Below, one piece after another: positions 7,888-16,929 of a stretch of 64,000 bases of DNA. Position 1 is the first letter of the stretch, and the number at the start of each line of letters is the position of its first letter. The translations under genes were made by a program, and so were the position numbers. Source of the stretch: CAVZOY01 sp963777095 (GTDB lineage Bacteria > Actinomycetota > Actinomycetes > Mycobacteriales > Geodermatophilaceae); assembly GCA_963777095.1 (NCBI GenBank), contig CAVZOY010000002.1:62001-126000 (forward strand), given 5' to 3'. The notes under the pieces are model-generated. The model was not told the DNA's origin. It was given only the letters and a program-made list of their open reading frames with translations, and did not search any database.

Positions 7888-10271
7888 GCGACTCTGCTGA
7901 CCTGGCGGCTCCGCCGCGCGGGAGCGAAGCGAAGGGCACCGTGACCGACGAGGCCCACCGGCGGCGGCGCACGCCGTCCGCCACGTACCGGCTGCAGTTC
8001 ACCGGCGACTTCCCGCTCCAGCGGGGCGCCGAGCTGGCCGACTACCTGGCCGACCTCGGCGTGACGCACGCCTACGCCTCTCCTCTGCTGCGCTCGGCCG
8101 AGGGCAGCACGCACGGCTACGACACCGTCGACCACGCGCACATCGACGAGGCGCGCGGCGGGCGGGCCGGCCTCGACCGGCTCGTCGAGGCCCTGCACGC
8201 GCAGGGCCTCGGCCTCGTCCTGGACCTGGTGCCCAACCACATGGGCGTCGCCGACCCGGCGGCCGCCCCGTGGTGGTGGGACGTGCTGAAGAACGGGCGC
8301 ACCAGTGCTCATGCCGATGCGTTCGACGTGGACTGGGAGTTCGGGGGCGGCAAGGTGCGCCTCCCGGTGCTCGGGTCCGCCGACGACCTGGAGAAGCTCG
8401 AGGTCGCCGACGGACCGGACGGGCCGGAGCTGCGGTACTACGACAACCGCTACCCGATCGCGCCCGGCACCGGCGAGGGCGCCCCGCAGGACGTGCACGC
8501 CCGCCAGCACTACGAGCTGGTCGACTGGCGGCGGGCCGACACCGACCTCAACTACCGGCGGTTCTTCGCCATCAACACGCTCGCCGGCCTGCGCACCGAG
8601 GACCCGGAGATCTTCGAGGCGACCCACCGGCTGGTCACCGAGCTGGTGCGGGACGGCGCCGTCGACGCGCTGCGGATCGACCACCCCGACGGCCTGGCCG
8701 ACCCCCAGGGCTATCTCGACCGCCTCGCGGCGGCCACCGGCGACCTCTGGACGGTCGTCGAGAAGATCCTCGAGCCCGGCGAGGAGCTGCCGCACGATTG
8801 GGCCTGCGCCGGCACCACCGGTTACGACGCCCTCGCCGAGGTGGACGGCGTGCTGGTCGACCCCGCCGCCGAGGCGGCGCTGACCGCACTGGACACCGAG
8901 CTGTCAGGGCGGGCCGTCGACTACGCGCAGGCGGTGCACGACGCCAAGCGAGAGATCACCGACGGCATGCTCGGCGCCGAGGTGGCCAGGCTGATGCGGG
9001 TGATCGGCGAGCTGCCCGGCCTGGAGCCCGACCAGCAGCGCGAGGCGCTGGCCGAGCTGCTCGCCTGGTTCCCCGTGTACCGCAGCTACCTGCCCGACGG
9101 CCACGAGCACCTCACCGCGACGGTGGGCGTCGCGCGCGAGCGCCGACCGGAGCTCGCGCCCGCGCTCGAGGCGCTGCACACGGTGCTGTCGCTGGCCGGC
9201 ACCGAGGCGGCCACCCGCTTCGAGCAGACCACCGGCCCGGTCATGGCCAAGGGCGTCGAGGACACCACCTACTACCGGTGGGCACGGTTCGTCATGCTCA
9301 ACGAGGTCGGTGGCGACCCGGCGCACTTCGGCCGGACGGTCGAGGAGTTCCACGCCGCCCAGCAGCACCGTCTCGCCGTCAAGCCGATGTCGATGACGAC
9401 GCTGTCGACGCACGACACCAAGCGCAGCGAGGACACCCGCGCGCGCCTGGCCGTGCTCGCCGAGCTGCCCACGGAGTGGGCCGGCCTCGTGCGCGGCTGG
9501 CTGGACCGGCATCCGCTGCCCGACCGGCCGCTCGCCCACCTGGTCTGGCAGAACCTGATCGGCGCCTGGCCGCTCTCGCGGGAGCGGGCGCACGCCTTCG
9601 CCGAGAAGGCCGCCCGCGAGGCCGGCCTGTCGACGCGGTGGACCGACGTCGACGAGGAGTTCGAGCGGTCGCTGCACGCCCTGGTCGACGCCGCGTTCGA
9701 CGACCCGACCACCGCCGAGGAGATCGACCGCTTCGTCGGCCGGATCGCGCCGCACGGCTGGTCGAACTCGCTGAGCCAGAAGCTGCTGCAGCTGACCATG
9801 CCCGGCGTCCCGGACGTCTACCAGGGCACCGAGCTGTGGGACCACTCGCTGGTCGACCCCGACAACCGCCGGCCGGTCGACTACGCGCTGCGGCGCAGCC
9901 TCCTGGCGTCGCTGGACGGCGGCACCGTGCCGTCCGTCGACGACACCGGCGCGGCGAAGCTGCTCGTGGTCTCCCGCGCCCTCCGCGCCCGACGGGACCG
10001 GCCCGAGCTGTTCGAGGGCTACGAGCCCGTCGAGGTGACCGGCTCCGCCGCCGACCACGTGATCGCCGCCGACCGCGGCGGAGCCGTCCCGGTGGCGACC
10101 CGGCTGCCGGTCGGACTCGCCGCGACCGGTTGGGGCGACACCGCGCTGCGGCTGCCGACCGGTTCGTGGCAGGACCTGCTCACCGGCGAACGCGTGGTCT
10201 CGACGGCGGACGGCGCTCCGGTCGCGGACGTGCTCAGGCGGCTGCCGGTGGCGCTTCTCGTCCGCAACTAG
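7884..10271 (+). CDS. treY: Maltooligosyltrehalose synthase TreY
   Basis: A 795-residue GH13 transglycosidase that turns the reducing end of a maltodextrin into an alpha,alpha-1,1 (trehalose) linkage. The domain begins at ATYRLQF and shows LVPNHMGV, LRIDHPDGLADP (nucleophile), VEKILEPGE (acid) and SMTTLSTHDTKRSEDTRAR, all typical of TreY. The GTG at 7884 overlaps the treX stop and has GAGGAC upstream; a GTG at 7941 (VTDEAHRRRR) is the alternative and would drop a segment containing a small palindromic repeat (GGCTCCGCC...GGAGC). The treZ gene that normally follows is displaced about 3 kb downstream by two accessory genes. Confidence 0.95.
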   Translation: MSDSADLAAPPRGSEAKGTVTDEAHRRRRTPSATYRLQFTGDFPLQRGAELADYLADLGVTHAYASPLLRSAEGSTHGYDTVDHAHIDEARGGRAGLDRLVEALHAQGLGLVLDLVPNHMGVADPAAAPWWWDVLKNGRTSAHADAFDVDWEFGGGKVRLPVLGSADDLEKLEVADGPDGPELRYYDNRYPIAPGTGEGAPQDVHARQHYELVDWRRADTDLNYRRFFAINTLAGLRTEDPEIFEATHRLVTELVRDGAVDALRIDHPDGLADPQGYLDRLAAATGDLWTVVEKILEPGEELPHDWACAGTTGYDALAEVDGVLVDPAAEAALTALDTELSGRAVDYAQAVHDAKREITDGMLGAEVARLMRVIGELPGLEPDQQREALAELLAWFPVYRSYLPDGHEHLTATVGVARERRPELAPALEALHTVLSLAGTEAATRFEQTTGPVMAKGVEDTTYYRWARFVMLNEVGGDPAHFGRTVEEFHAAQQHRLAVKPMSMTTLSTHDTKRSEDTRARLAVLAELPTEWAGLVRGWLDRHPLPDRPLAHLVWQNLIGAWPLSRERAHAFAEKAAREAGLSTRWTDVDEEFERSLHALVDAAFDDPTTAEEIDRFVGRIAPHGWSNSLSQKLLQLTMPGVPDVYQGTELWDHSLVDPDNRRPVDYALRRSLLASLDGGTVPSVDDTGAAKLLVVSRALRARRDRPELFEGYEPVEVTGSAADHVIAADRGGAVPVATRLPVGLAATGWGDTALRLPTGSWQDLLTGERVVSTADGAPVADVLRRLPVALLVRN

Positions 10272-10282
10272 CGCCGTGCCGC

Positions 10283-10305
10283 GGTCAATGGTTGGACCAT
10301 TGACC
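10283..10305. promoter_or_regulatory. Operator-like palindrome before the MFS gene
   Basis: GGTCAATGGT, spacer TGG, ACCATTGACC: perfect 10-bp arms, typical of a TetR-type or similar dimeric repressor site. It overlaps a TTGACC -35-like hexamer. The 17-bp core CAATGGTTGGACCATTG recurs with one change at 11518-11534, in front of the next gene, so one regulator probably controls both. No regulator gene lies nearby. Confidence 0.75.
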
Positions 10306-10328
10306 CGATCCGTGTGAAGGTCGGTGCT

Positions 10329-11528
10329 GTGGCAGCAGCACCGACGTCGGCGCCGGCGGAGGCCCGACTGTGGTCGGCCTACCTCTCCGGCGGCTTCGGC
10401 CTGAGCGTCTCGGCGATGCTCGGCCTGCTGGTCCCACTGCGGGCCGACGAGCTGGGCATCGCCGTGGGCGCGATCGGGGTGATCGTCGCCGCCCGGTCGC
10501 TCTCGGAGACGGTGTTCGCCGTGCCGCTGAGCCTGGTGACGGCCAGGCTCGGCACGCGGGGGGCGTTCATCCTCAGCGCCGCGTGGTGCGCGGCGGGCTC
10601 GGCGGCGTTCGTGCTCGCCGAGGGATTCTGGCTGCTCCTCCTGCTCAACGTCGTGATCGGGGCCGGGCGGTCACTGGGCTGGGTGGCCTCCCAGGCGTAC
10701 GTCTCCAGCCAGGGGCTGCCGGAGCACCGCGCGCGCGACACCGGTCGCTTCAGCTTCGTCAGCAACGCCGGCCAGATGGTCGCGCCGCTGATCGTCGGAG
10801 CCACCGCGGCCGGCTTCGGCTACCGCGCCGCGTTCCTCGCGATCGCGGCCTTCTGCGCCCTGTTCGTCGCGGTCGGTCTCGCCCTGCCCCGGCCCCGGTC
10901 CCGCTCGGGGAGCGACCGCGCCCGGCTCCGCGACGCGGCGGGGCTCTTCCGCCTGCCGCGCATGCAGATGGCGATGCTGCTCACCTTCGTCCGGCTCTGG
11001 GTGCCCAACATCTGGACGCCGTTCTTCCCGCTGGTACTGGTGTCGGCGGGTGCCTCGGCCGCCGAGGCCGCGGTGGTGATCTCCTTCTCGGCGGCCGTCG
11101 CCACTGTGGTCAACCTGCTCACCGGCCGGCTGACCCGCCGGATCTCCCCCGAGGCGCTGTGCACGGCGGTCCTCGCACTCGCCGTGCTCGGGCTGGTGCT
11201 CTCGCCGTTCATGGCGTCCGTGCCCGCGGCGCTGGTCCCCGCCGCGCTGGTCGGCATCGGCAACGGTCTGAGCCTGCCGCTGCTCATCGTGCTGGTGAGC
11301 GAGGCGGCCCCGAAGGGGCAGCGGGCGCTGGCCCTGGCCACGCGCAACTCCGTCAACGCGCTGTCGGCCTCGCTGGGACCGCTCGGCACGGGCGCCCTGG
11401 TGGCCGCGCTCGGCGCGACGGTCGCGTTCCCCATCGCGGGAGGCGTCGCCGGCGCACTGCTCGTCGGCGTCCTCGCGTTGCGCAGGACGACCTCGCCGAC
11501 ACGCGAGGACAACGGCACAATGGTTTGA
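10329..11528 (+). CDS. MFS transporter (probable drug exporter)
   Basis: A 399-residue major facilitator protein with about 12 hydrophobic segments in two halves. After the first helix the loop reads LRADELGIAVGAIGVIVAARS, and a sequence SLVTARLGTRGAF follows helix 2, as in DHA1-type exporters. The substrate is unknown. The GTG at 10329 is preferred because GAAGG lies 7-8 nt upstream; a GTG at 10314 is possible. The gene is flanked by two matching operator palindromes and followed by a FAD monooxygenase, a common arrangement for inducible detoxification or antibiotic-resistance pairs. It breaks the trehalose operon. Confidence 0.88.
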   Translation: MAAAPTSAPAEARLWSAYLSGGFGLSVSAMLGLLVPLRADELGIAVGAIGVIVAARSLSETVFAVPLSLVTARLGTRGAFILSAAWCAAGSAAFVLAEGFWLLLLLNVVIGAGRSLGWVASQAYVSSQGLPEHRARDTGRFSFVSNAGQMVAPLIVGATAAGFGYRAAFLAIAAFCALFVAVGLALPRPRSRSGSDRARLRDAAGLFRLPRMQMAMLLTFVRLWVPNIWTPFFPLVLVSAGASAAEAAVVISFSAAVATVVNLLTGRLTRRISPEALCTAVLALAVLGLVLSPFMASVPAALVPAALVGIGNGLSLPLLIVLVSEAAPKGQRALALATRNSVNALSASLGPLGTGALVAALGATVAFPIAGGVAGALLVGVLALRRTTSPTREDNGTMV

Positions 11529-11534
11529 CCATTG
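11518..11534. promoter_or_regulatory. Operator-like palindrome before the FAD monooxygenase gene
   Basis: CAATGGT, spacer TTG, ACCATTG: 7-bp arms, spanning the stop codon of the MFS gene. It matches the core of the palindrome at 10283-10305 in 16 of 17 bases and overlaps a TTGACC hexamer located about 30 nt before the GTG start of the monooxygenase. Confidence 0.75.
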
Positions 11535-11561
11535 CCTCGTCCGGTGCTTCCATCCCTCCTC

Positions 11562-13146
11562 GTGGAGAAGCGCTACCAGGTGGTCATCGTCGGCGGCGGT
11601 CCGGTCGGGGTGGGGCTCGCGGTGGCTCTCGGGCTGCGCGGCGTCCGCTGCGCCGTCGTCGAGAAGCGGACGCAGCTGTCGGCGATCCCGAAGGGCCAGG
11701 GCCTCGCGCAGCGGACCATGGAGCACCTCTGGTCCTGGGGGGTGGCCGACGAGATCCGGGCCGCCCGCACGATGCCCGAGGACCACCCGATCGGCCAGGT
11801 CACCCACTACGAGGACCTGCGCAGCGAGTTCTGGCACGCCTCCCCCGACCGCGCCGTCGTCCGGGACTTCTACTTCCAGGAGAACGAGCGGCTGCCGCAG
11901 TACCGCACCGAGGAGGTGCTGCGCCGCCGGATGGCCGACCTGCCCGAGGTCGACGCCTTCTGGGGCCGGACGGTCACCGGCGTCGAGCAGGACGCCGACG
12001 GCGTCCGCGTGACCATGGAGCAGGACGGCACCCGCGAGGTGGTCGAGGGCGACTACGTCGTCGGCTGCGACGGCGGGCACTCCGTCGTCCGGGAGCAGAC
12101 CGACATCGCCCGGCACGGGACTGACTGGGACGAGCTGGTCGCGCTGATCGTCTTCCGCTCGCGCGCGCTGCACGAGCACCTCGAGGAGCGGTTCCCGCCC
12201 GCGGTCCACCTACCGGGTCATGCACCCCGACCTCCAGGGCTACTGGATGTTCTTCGGCCGGGTCGACGTCGGCGAGGGCTTCTTCTTCCACGCTCCGGTG
12301 CCGGCCGGGACCACCCGCGAGAACTTCGACCCGGTGGCCCTGCTGCACCGCGCCGCGGGCTTCCCGTTCGAGCTCGAGATCGACCACGTCGGCTTCTGGG
12401 ACCTCCGCGTCCAGGTGGCCGACCGGTACCGGGCCGGGCGGGCGTTCATCGCCGGCGACGCGGCGCACACGCACCCGCCGTACGGCGGCTTCGGCCTGAA
12501 CAACGGCCTGGAGGACGCCGTCAACCTGGCGTGGAAGCTGGCCGCCGTCCTCGAGGGCTGGGGCGGCGACGCGCTGCTGGACTCGTACAGCCTCGAGCGG
12601 CAGGCGATCTTCCGGGACGTCGGCGAGGACATCATCGGCGGCTGGATCGCCAGCGACCGCGAAGTTCCTCGAGACCTACTCCCCCGACGCCGACCGCGAG
12701 GTGTTCGAGCGCGAGTGGCACGAGGCGACCAAGGAGTACGGCAAGCGGCTGCGCAACTTCGAGCCGCACTACGAGGGCTCCCCCGTCGTCGCCGGTCCGC
12801 CCGGCGCGGTGATCAGCGCGCACGGCGAGCACACCTTCACCGCCCGCGCCGGTCACCACCTGCCCCCGCGCACGCTGGCCTCCGGGCGCAATGCGTTCGC
12901 CGAGCTCGGCCCGTGGTTCACGCTGCTGGCACTCGACGCCGCCGGAGGCGCCACCGACGGCCTCGAGGCCGCGGCCAAGGAGCTCGGCGTGCCGCTCAGC
13001 GTCGTCCGGGACGGCGCCGGGGAGGCCGGCAGACTACGGCGCGCGGCTGATCCTGGTGCGGCCCGACCAGTTCGTCGTCTGGACCGGCGACACGGCGCCG
13101 CGCGGATCCGGAGGCGCTGCTGCGCAAGGTGACCGGCCGCGCATAG
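11562..13146 (+). pseudogene. FAD-dependent aromatic monooxygenase, interrupted by four +1 shifts
   Basis: A class A flavoprotein hydroxylase of the PheA/TfdB/MhpA type. The N-terminal FAD site is VVIVGGGPVGVGLAVALGLR, the second is GDYVVGCDGGHS, and the third is AFIAGDAAHTHPPYGGFGLN. As given, the frame breaks at about 12210, 12661, 13031 and 13103; removing one base at each restores a single protein of about 527 residues ending at the TAG at 13144. The substrate cannot be told. The GTG at 11562 (VEKRYQVVIVGGG) has no clear Shine-Dalgarno and may be leaderless. It is co-regulated with the MFS gene by the shared palindrome. Each break adds one base in otherwise conserved sequence, so the gene may be intact in the organism. 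Confidence 0.8.
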
Positions 13147-13221
13147 CCGGGACGGTTGACCGGCCGGGAGGCGGGAAGGATCGCCCCGCCCCTTCCCGTT
13201 CCGTCGCCCGGAGGCCGCCGC

Positions 13222-14980
13222 ATGCCCGAGTCCGTCGAGTTCGCCGTCTGGGCGCCCCTGCCCGAGCGCGTGCGCGTGCAGGTGGACGGCGCCCTCCACG
13301 ACATGCGGCGGGACGACGACGGCTGGTGGCGGGCGTCGGTCGAGGCCGGCCCCGAGGCCGACTACGGCTTCCTGCTGGACGACGGCGACACGCCCGCGGC
13401 CGGACCCCCGTCGCCGCCGTCAGCCGGACGGCGTGCACGGGCTGTCCCGCCGCTTCGACCCGACGCCCACGAGTGGGGCGACGACGCGTGGACCGGGCGT
13501 CCCCTCGCCGGCGGCGTGGTCTACGAACTGCACGTCGGCACGTTCACCCCCGAGGGCACCCTCGACGCGGCGATCGGCCGGCTGGGGCACCTGGTCCGGC
13601 TCGGCGTGGACTTCGTGGAGCTGCTGCCGGTCAACGCCTTCAACGGCACGCACAACTGGGGCTACGACGGCGTCGCGCTGGTACGCCGTCCAGGAGACCT
13701 ACGGCGGGCCGGCCGCCTACCAGCGGTTCGTCGACGCCTGCCACCAGCAGGGCCTCGGCGTGATCCAGGACGTCGTCTACAACCACCTCGGCCCGTCGGG
13801 GAACTACCTGCCGCGAGTTCTTCCCGATCTTCAGCGAGGGCGGCGCGAACACCTGGGGCAACTCGGTCAACCTGTCGGGGCCGGACTCCGACGAGGTGCG
13901 CCGCTACATCATCGACAACGCGCTGATGTGGCTGCGGGACATGCACGTCGACGGTCTGCGGCTCGACGCCGTCCACGCGCTGGTCGACGAGCGGGCCACG
14001 CACGTGCTCGAGGAGATGGCGCAGGAGGTCGACAAGCTGTCGGTCGCGCTCGGGCGGCCGCTGTCGCTGATCGCCGAGAGCGACCTCAACGACCCGCGGA
14101 TGGTCACCCCGCGGGTGGCCGGCGGGCTGGGCCTGACCGCGCAGTGGAGCGACGACTTCCACCACGCGCTGCACGCGACGCTCACCGGCGAGGGGCAGGG
14201 CTACTACTCCGACTTCGCCGAGGCGGGGCTCGCGCGGGCTCGCCAAGACGCTGACCGGCGCCTACTTCCACGACGGCGCGTGGTCCAGCTTCCGCCGTCG
14301 CCACCACGGCCGGCCGGTCGACACCGCGACGCTGCCGGGCTGGAAGTTCCTCGGCTACCTGCAGGACCACGACCAGATCGGCAACCGCGCCGTCGGCGAC
14401 CGGATCTCCGCCTCGCTCTCCCCCGGCCTGCTCGCCGTCGGCGCGACGCATCGTGCTGACCAGCCCGTTCACGCCGATGCTGTTCATGGGCGAGGAGTGG
14501 GGCGCCTCGACGCCGTGGCAGTTCTTCACCAGCCACCCCGAGCCGGAGCTGGGCAAGGCCACGGCCGAGGGCCGGATCGGCGAGTTCGCCGAGCACGGCT
14601 GGGACGCCGACGTCGTCCCCGACCCGCAGGACCCGGAGACCTTCACCCGGTCGAAGCTCGACTGGTCGGAGCTGTCGCAGGAGCCGCACGACCGGCTGCT
14701 GGCGGTGCACCGCGCGCTGCTGGCGCTGCGGCGCGCGCACCCGGACCTGGTCGACCCCGACCTGTCGGCCGTCCGCGTCGACTGGGACGACGCGGACCGC
14801 TGGATGGTCATCCGCCGCGGCTCGCTGCGGGTCGTGGTCAACCTGGCCGACGAGCCGCGCGAGATCGACCTCGACGTCCCCGCCGCCGAGGTGCTGTTCA
14901 GCACCGGCGAGCTGCCCGCGCTCGACCGGCGGACCGTCACGGTGCCGCCCGAGAGCGCGGCCGTCCTGAGCACCCGCTGA
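13222..14980 (+). pseudogene. treZ: Malto-oligosyltrehalose trehalohydrolase TreZ, multiply frameshifted
   Basis: TreZ releases trehalose from maltooligosyltrehalose, completing the TreX-TreY-TreZ route. The N-terminal domain starts MPESVEFAVWAPLPERVRVQ; then come ELHVGTFTPEGTLDAAI, DVVYNHLGPSGNYL, VDGLRLDAVHAL (nucleophile), IAESDLNDPR (acid Glu), LQDHDQIGNRAVGD and FMGEEWG, all in the right order but in different frames. +1 breaks lie near 13403, 13680, 13815, 14237 and 14448; one further shift near 13463 looks like -1 or +2. The corrected length, about 584 residues, is normal for the family. treZ is separated from treY by the MFS and monooxygenase genes. Next gene starts 2 bp after its stop. 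Confidence 0.88.
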
Positions 14981-14981
14981 C

Positions 14982-15706
14982 GTGCGCCGGCTGTTCCCCG
15001 CGCCGGGCGAGGTCCCGGACGACGTCGCGCTCGCGGAGGCGTACCGGCTGCCGGCCGGCCGCGCGCTGCGGATGGACTTCATCGCCTCCCTGGACGGCGC
15101 CATCGCCGTCGACGGCACGAGCGAGGGGCTGCAGTCGCCCGGGGACCAGCGGGTGTTCCGCACGCTGCGGGCGCTGGCGGACGTCGTCCTCGTCGGGCAC
15201 GGGACGGCGTCGGCCGAGGGCTACGGGCCGGTCGGACCGGACACCGCCCCTCGGGCGGCTGCGCGTCTCGCTCGGCCGGACGCCGACAGTGCCGATCGCC
15301 GTGGTGTCCCGCCGGGCGTCGCTGGCGCCGGGCGACAAGCTCGCCGTCCCGGGCACGCTGCTGATCACCTGCGCCGCGGCGGACGCCGGCCGCCGGGCCG
15401 CGCTGGCCGACGCCGGCGTCGACGTGCTGGTGTGCGGCGACGAGGACGTCGACCTGCGGGCCGCCCTGGACGCCCTGGCCGACCGGGGCCTCGAGCAGGT
15501 CACCTGCGAGGGCGGGCCCGCAGCTGCTCCGGACGGCGCTGGCCGCCGGCGTCGTCGACGAGCTGGACCTGACGATCGCTCCGGCGCTGGTCGGCGACTC
15601 GGCCCGGCTGCTGGACGGCCCGCTGGGCGGCGTCGTCCGCACCGAGCTGCGGCAGCTGCTCGAGGAGGACGGCGTGCTGTTCGCGCGCTACGCGGTCGCT
15701 CCGTAG
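14982..15706 (+). pseudogene. RibD C-terminal domain (pyrimidine reductase-like) protein, two +1 shifts
   Basis: A stand-alone reductase domain of the RibD-C/DHFR fold, about 240 residues when corrected. Motifs: RMDFIASLDGAIAVDGTSEGL near residue 27 (substrate and NADPH site), ADVVLVGHGTASAEGYGP, QVTCEGGP near residue 180 (NADPH-binding glycine loop), and a C-terminal LDLTIAPALVGDSARLL strand. The frame breaks after GPDTA (about 15251) and after CEGGP (about 15521), each by +1. Homologues are often annotated as riboflavin-type pyrimidine reductases; the real substrate is unknown. GTG start 1 bp after the treZ stop, so likely co-transcribed. Confidence 0.75.
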
Positions 15707-15873
15707 TCACCCACCCGCTTGCACGGGCCGATGCGTTCCCGCGGAAACGTCTGAAGGCGCTGCGACGGATGTCCCCGAGCGCGCAACGGCACCGAACTGT
15801 CTACCGGACACCGGACGGAGGCGGCTGATGAGCCGGACCCGACCGCCTCACGGCCAGCCGGTCACGTGCGGAG

Positions 15874-16479
15874 TCAGCTGACGCGGCGATAGCGGATGTG
15901 GGTGGCCAGCGGTGAGTGAAGCACCTCGGCGGGTTCGAAGCCGAAGGATTCAACCCCGTCGAAGATGCGCTCGCCCGAACCGAGCAGGACCGGTGCGATG
16001 TCGAGGGTGAGCTCGTCGATCACGCCGGCGATCAGTGCCTGTCGGACGGTCGAGGCCCCACCGGCGATGTCCACGCCATTGTCCCCGGCGGCCTGGCACG
16101 CTGCGGAGTAGGCCGCGTCGAAGCCCTCGGTGACGAAGTGGAAGGTCGTCCCGCCGTCCATCTGGATCGGGTCATGTCCGTGATGGGTCAGCACGAACAC
16201 CGGCGCGTGGTACGGCGGTTCGGGGCCCCACCACCCGGTCCATTCCTCGTCCCAGTCCCCGCGGATCGGGCCGAACATGTTCCGACCCATCACATACGCG
16301 CCCCGCGGGCGCATGAGCCACTCGTTCGCGACCTTGTCGGCATCGTTGGCTCGCGGGTCGCCGATGTGCCAGCCGTGCAGCTCCCGCCCCCGCTTGCCCA
16401 GGGGGTTCTCGCGGCTCTGGTCCGGCCCGGCGACGAAGCCGTCCAGCGAGATCGACATGTGGCAGGTGGTGTCCGGCAC
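15874..16479 (-). CDS. Dihydrofolate reductase family protein
   Basis: A 201-residue protein of the RibD-C/DHFR fold (YwjB/YyaP type). Motifs: HMSISLDGFVAGPDQSRENP at the N-terminus, AYVMGRNMFGP, VFVLTHHGHDPIQM, DIAGGASTVRQALIAGVIDE (cofactor loop) and LTLDIAPVLLGSGERIFDG. The reaction is unknown in this subfamily. GTG at 16479 is chosen because AGAGG lies 6 nt upstream; an ATG at 16458 (MSISLDGF) is the alternative. It reads away from the rifampicin monooxygenase. Codon use is less GC-extreme than that of the trehalose genes, in keeping with the lower-GC block to its right. Confidence 0.88.
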   Translation of the reverse strand: MPDTTCHMSISLDGFVAGPDQSRENPLGKRGRELHGWHIGDPRANDADKVANEWLMRPRGAYVMGRNMFGPIRGDWDEEWTGWWGPEPPYHAPVFVLTHHGHDPIQMDGGTTFHFVTEGFDAAYSAACQAAGDNGVDIAGGASTVRQALIAGVIDELTLDIAPVLLGSGERIFDGVESFGFEPAEVLHSPLATHIRYRRVS

Positions 16480-16625
16480 CGCGAACCTCTTGAGTGATTG
16501 CGACGTGCAAGCGGTCGTGCGGACGGTAGCAGCCTCGCAAGCGACGCATGCCCTCGTGAAGGAGGGTGGCACCGGCGTGGGGAGCTGTGGGGCTGCTGGT
16601 CCTCGATCACGTGGCTGGGAAAGGA

Positions 16626-16656
16626 TTGGACGGGATGATGCTCGGGCTTGTAGCTT
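16626..16656 (+). promoter_or_regulatory. Possible promoter for the rox leader
   Basis: TTGGAC at 16626 and TAGCTT at 16651 (19-bp spacing) lie about 40 nt before the leader ORF. The fit to an actinobacterial vegetative promoter is only fair; the surrounding AT-richer sequence makes it the best candidate here. Confidence 0.3.
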
Positions 16657-16693
16657 GCAGTTGACCGTGACACCGCCCGAGGAGGTGAGACCC

Positions 16694-16753
16694 ATGAACG
16701 CTGTATCGATGTGGGTGCTCCCCCTTCCCGTCACGGTCGGGCGATTGACGTAG
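16694..16753 (+). CDS. Putative 19-residue leader peptide upstream of rox
   Basis: A short ORF starting ATG AAC GCT with GAGGAGGTGAG ideally placed upstream; it encodes MNAVSMWVLPLPVTVGRLT and stops at TAG 16751-16753. The stop codon touches the first base of a long hairpin (16753-16802). The layout (strong ribosome site, short peptide, hairpin, then an antibiotic-inactivating gene) is that of a regulatory leader, but no leader peptide for rox is known to me, so the role is inferred. Confidence 0.45.
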   Translation: MNAVSMWVLPLPVTVGRLT

Positions 16754-16802
16754 GTGTCGCCGGGAGCGCCTCGCCAACAAGGCACTCCCGAAAGGCAACA
16801 CC
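16753..16802 (+). promoter_or_regulatory. Long nested hairpin between leader ORF and rox
   Basis: Nested stems: GGTGT/ACACC (outer), GGGAG/CTCCC and GCCT/AGGC (inner), with small bulges. The hairpin ends one base before the ATG at 16804 and covers its AAAGG ribosome site. It could be an attenuator or a protein-binding inverted repeat. The known rifamycin-associated element of actinobacterial rifampicin-resistance genes is a 19-bp inverted repeat; I cannot confirm that this is one. Confidence 0.5.
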
Positions 16803-16803
16803 T

Positions 16804-16929
16804 ATGCACTCTCTGCAGTTCACCGCCGAGCCGTCGTCGAACGCGGTCGAGCGCGATCCGTGGGCGACGTCCCCGGACTCCCGTCGCCGGCCTCCGGCGC
16901 CGATCGCGCGCCCCTCATGTTCGACGTGA
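16804..16929 (+). CDS. Small ORF overlapping the rox start (doubtful)
   Basis: ATG at 16804 with AAAGG 8-10 nt upstream opens a 41-residue frame (MHSLQFTAEPSSNAVERDPW...) that ends 12 nt inside rox in another frame. It may be a second leader ORF coupling translation to rox, or a relic of the gene that once followed the hairpin. No family recognised; the second half is Arg/Pro-rich and looks non-coding. Confidence 0.25.
   Translation: MHSLQFTAEPSSNAVERDPWATSPDSRRRPPAPIARPSCST

Noticed and set aside
16753..16802. Calling the rox upstream hairpin a rifamycin-associated element
   Set aside because: I cannot recall the element's consensus well enough to match it; left as an uncharacterised hairpin.
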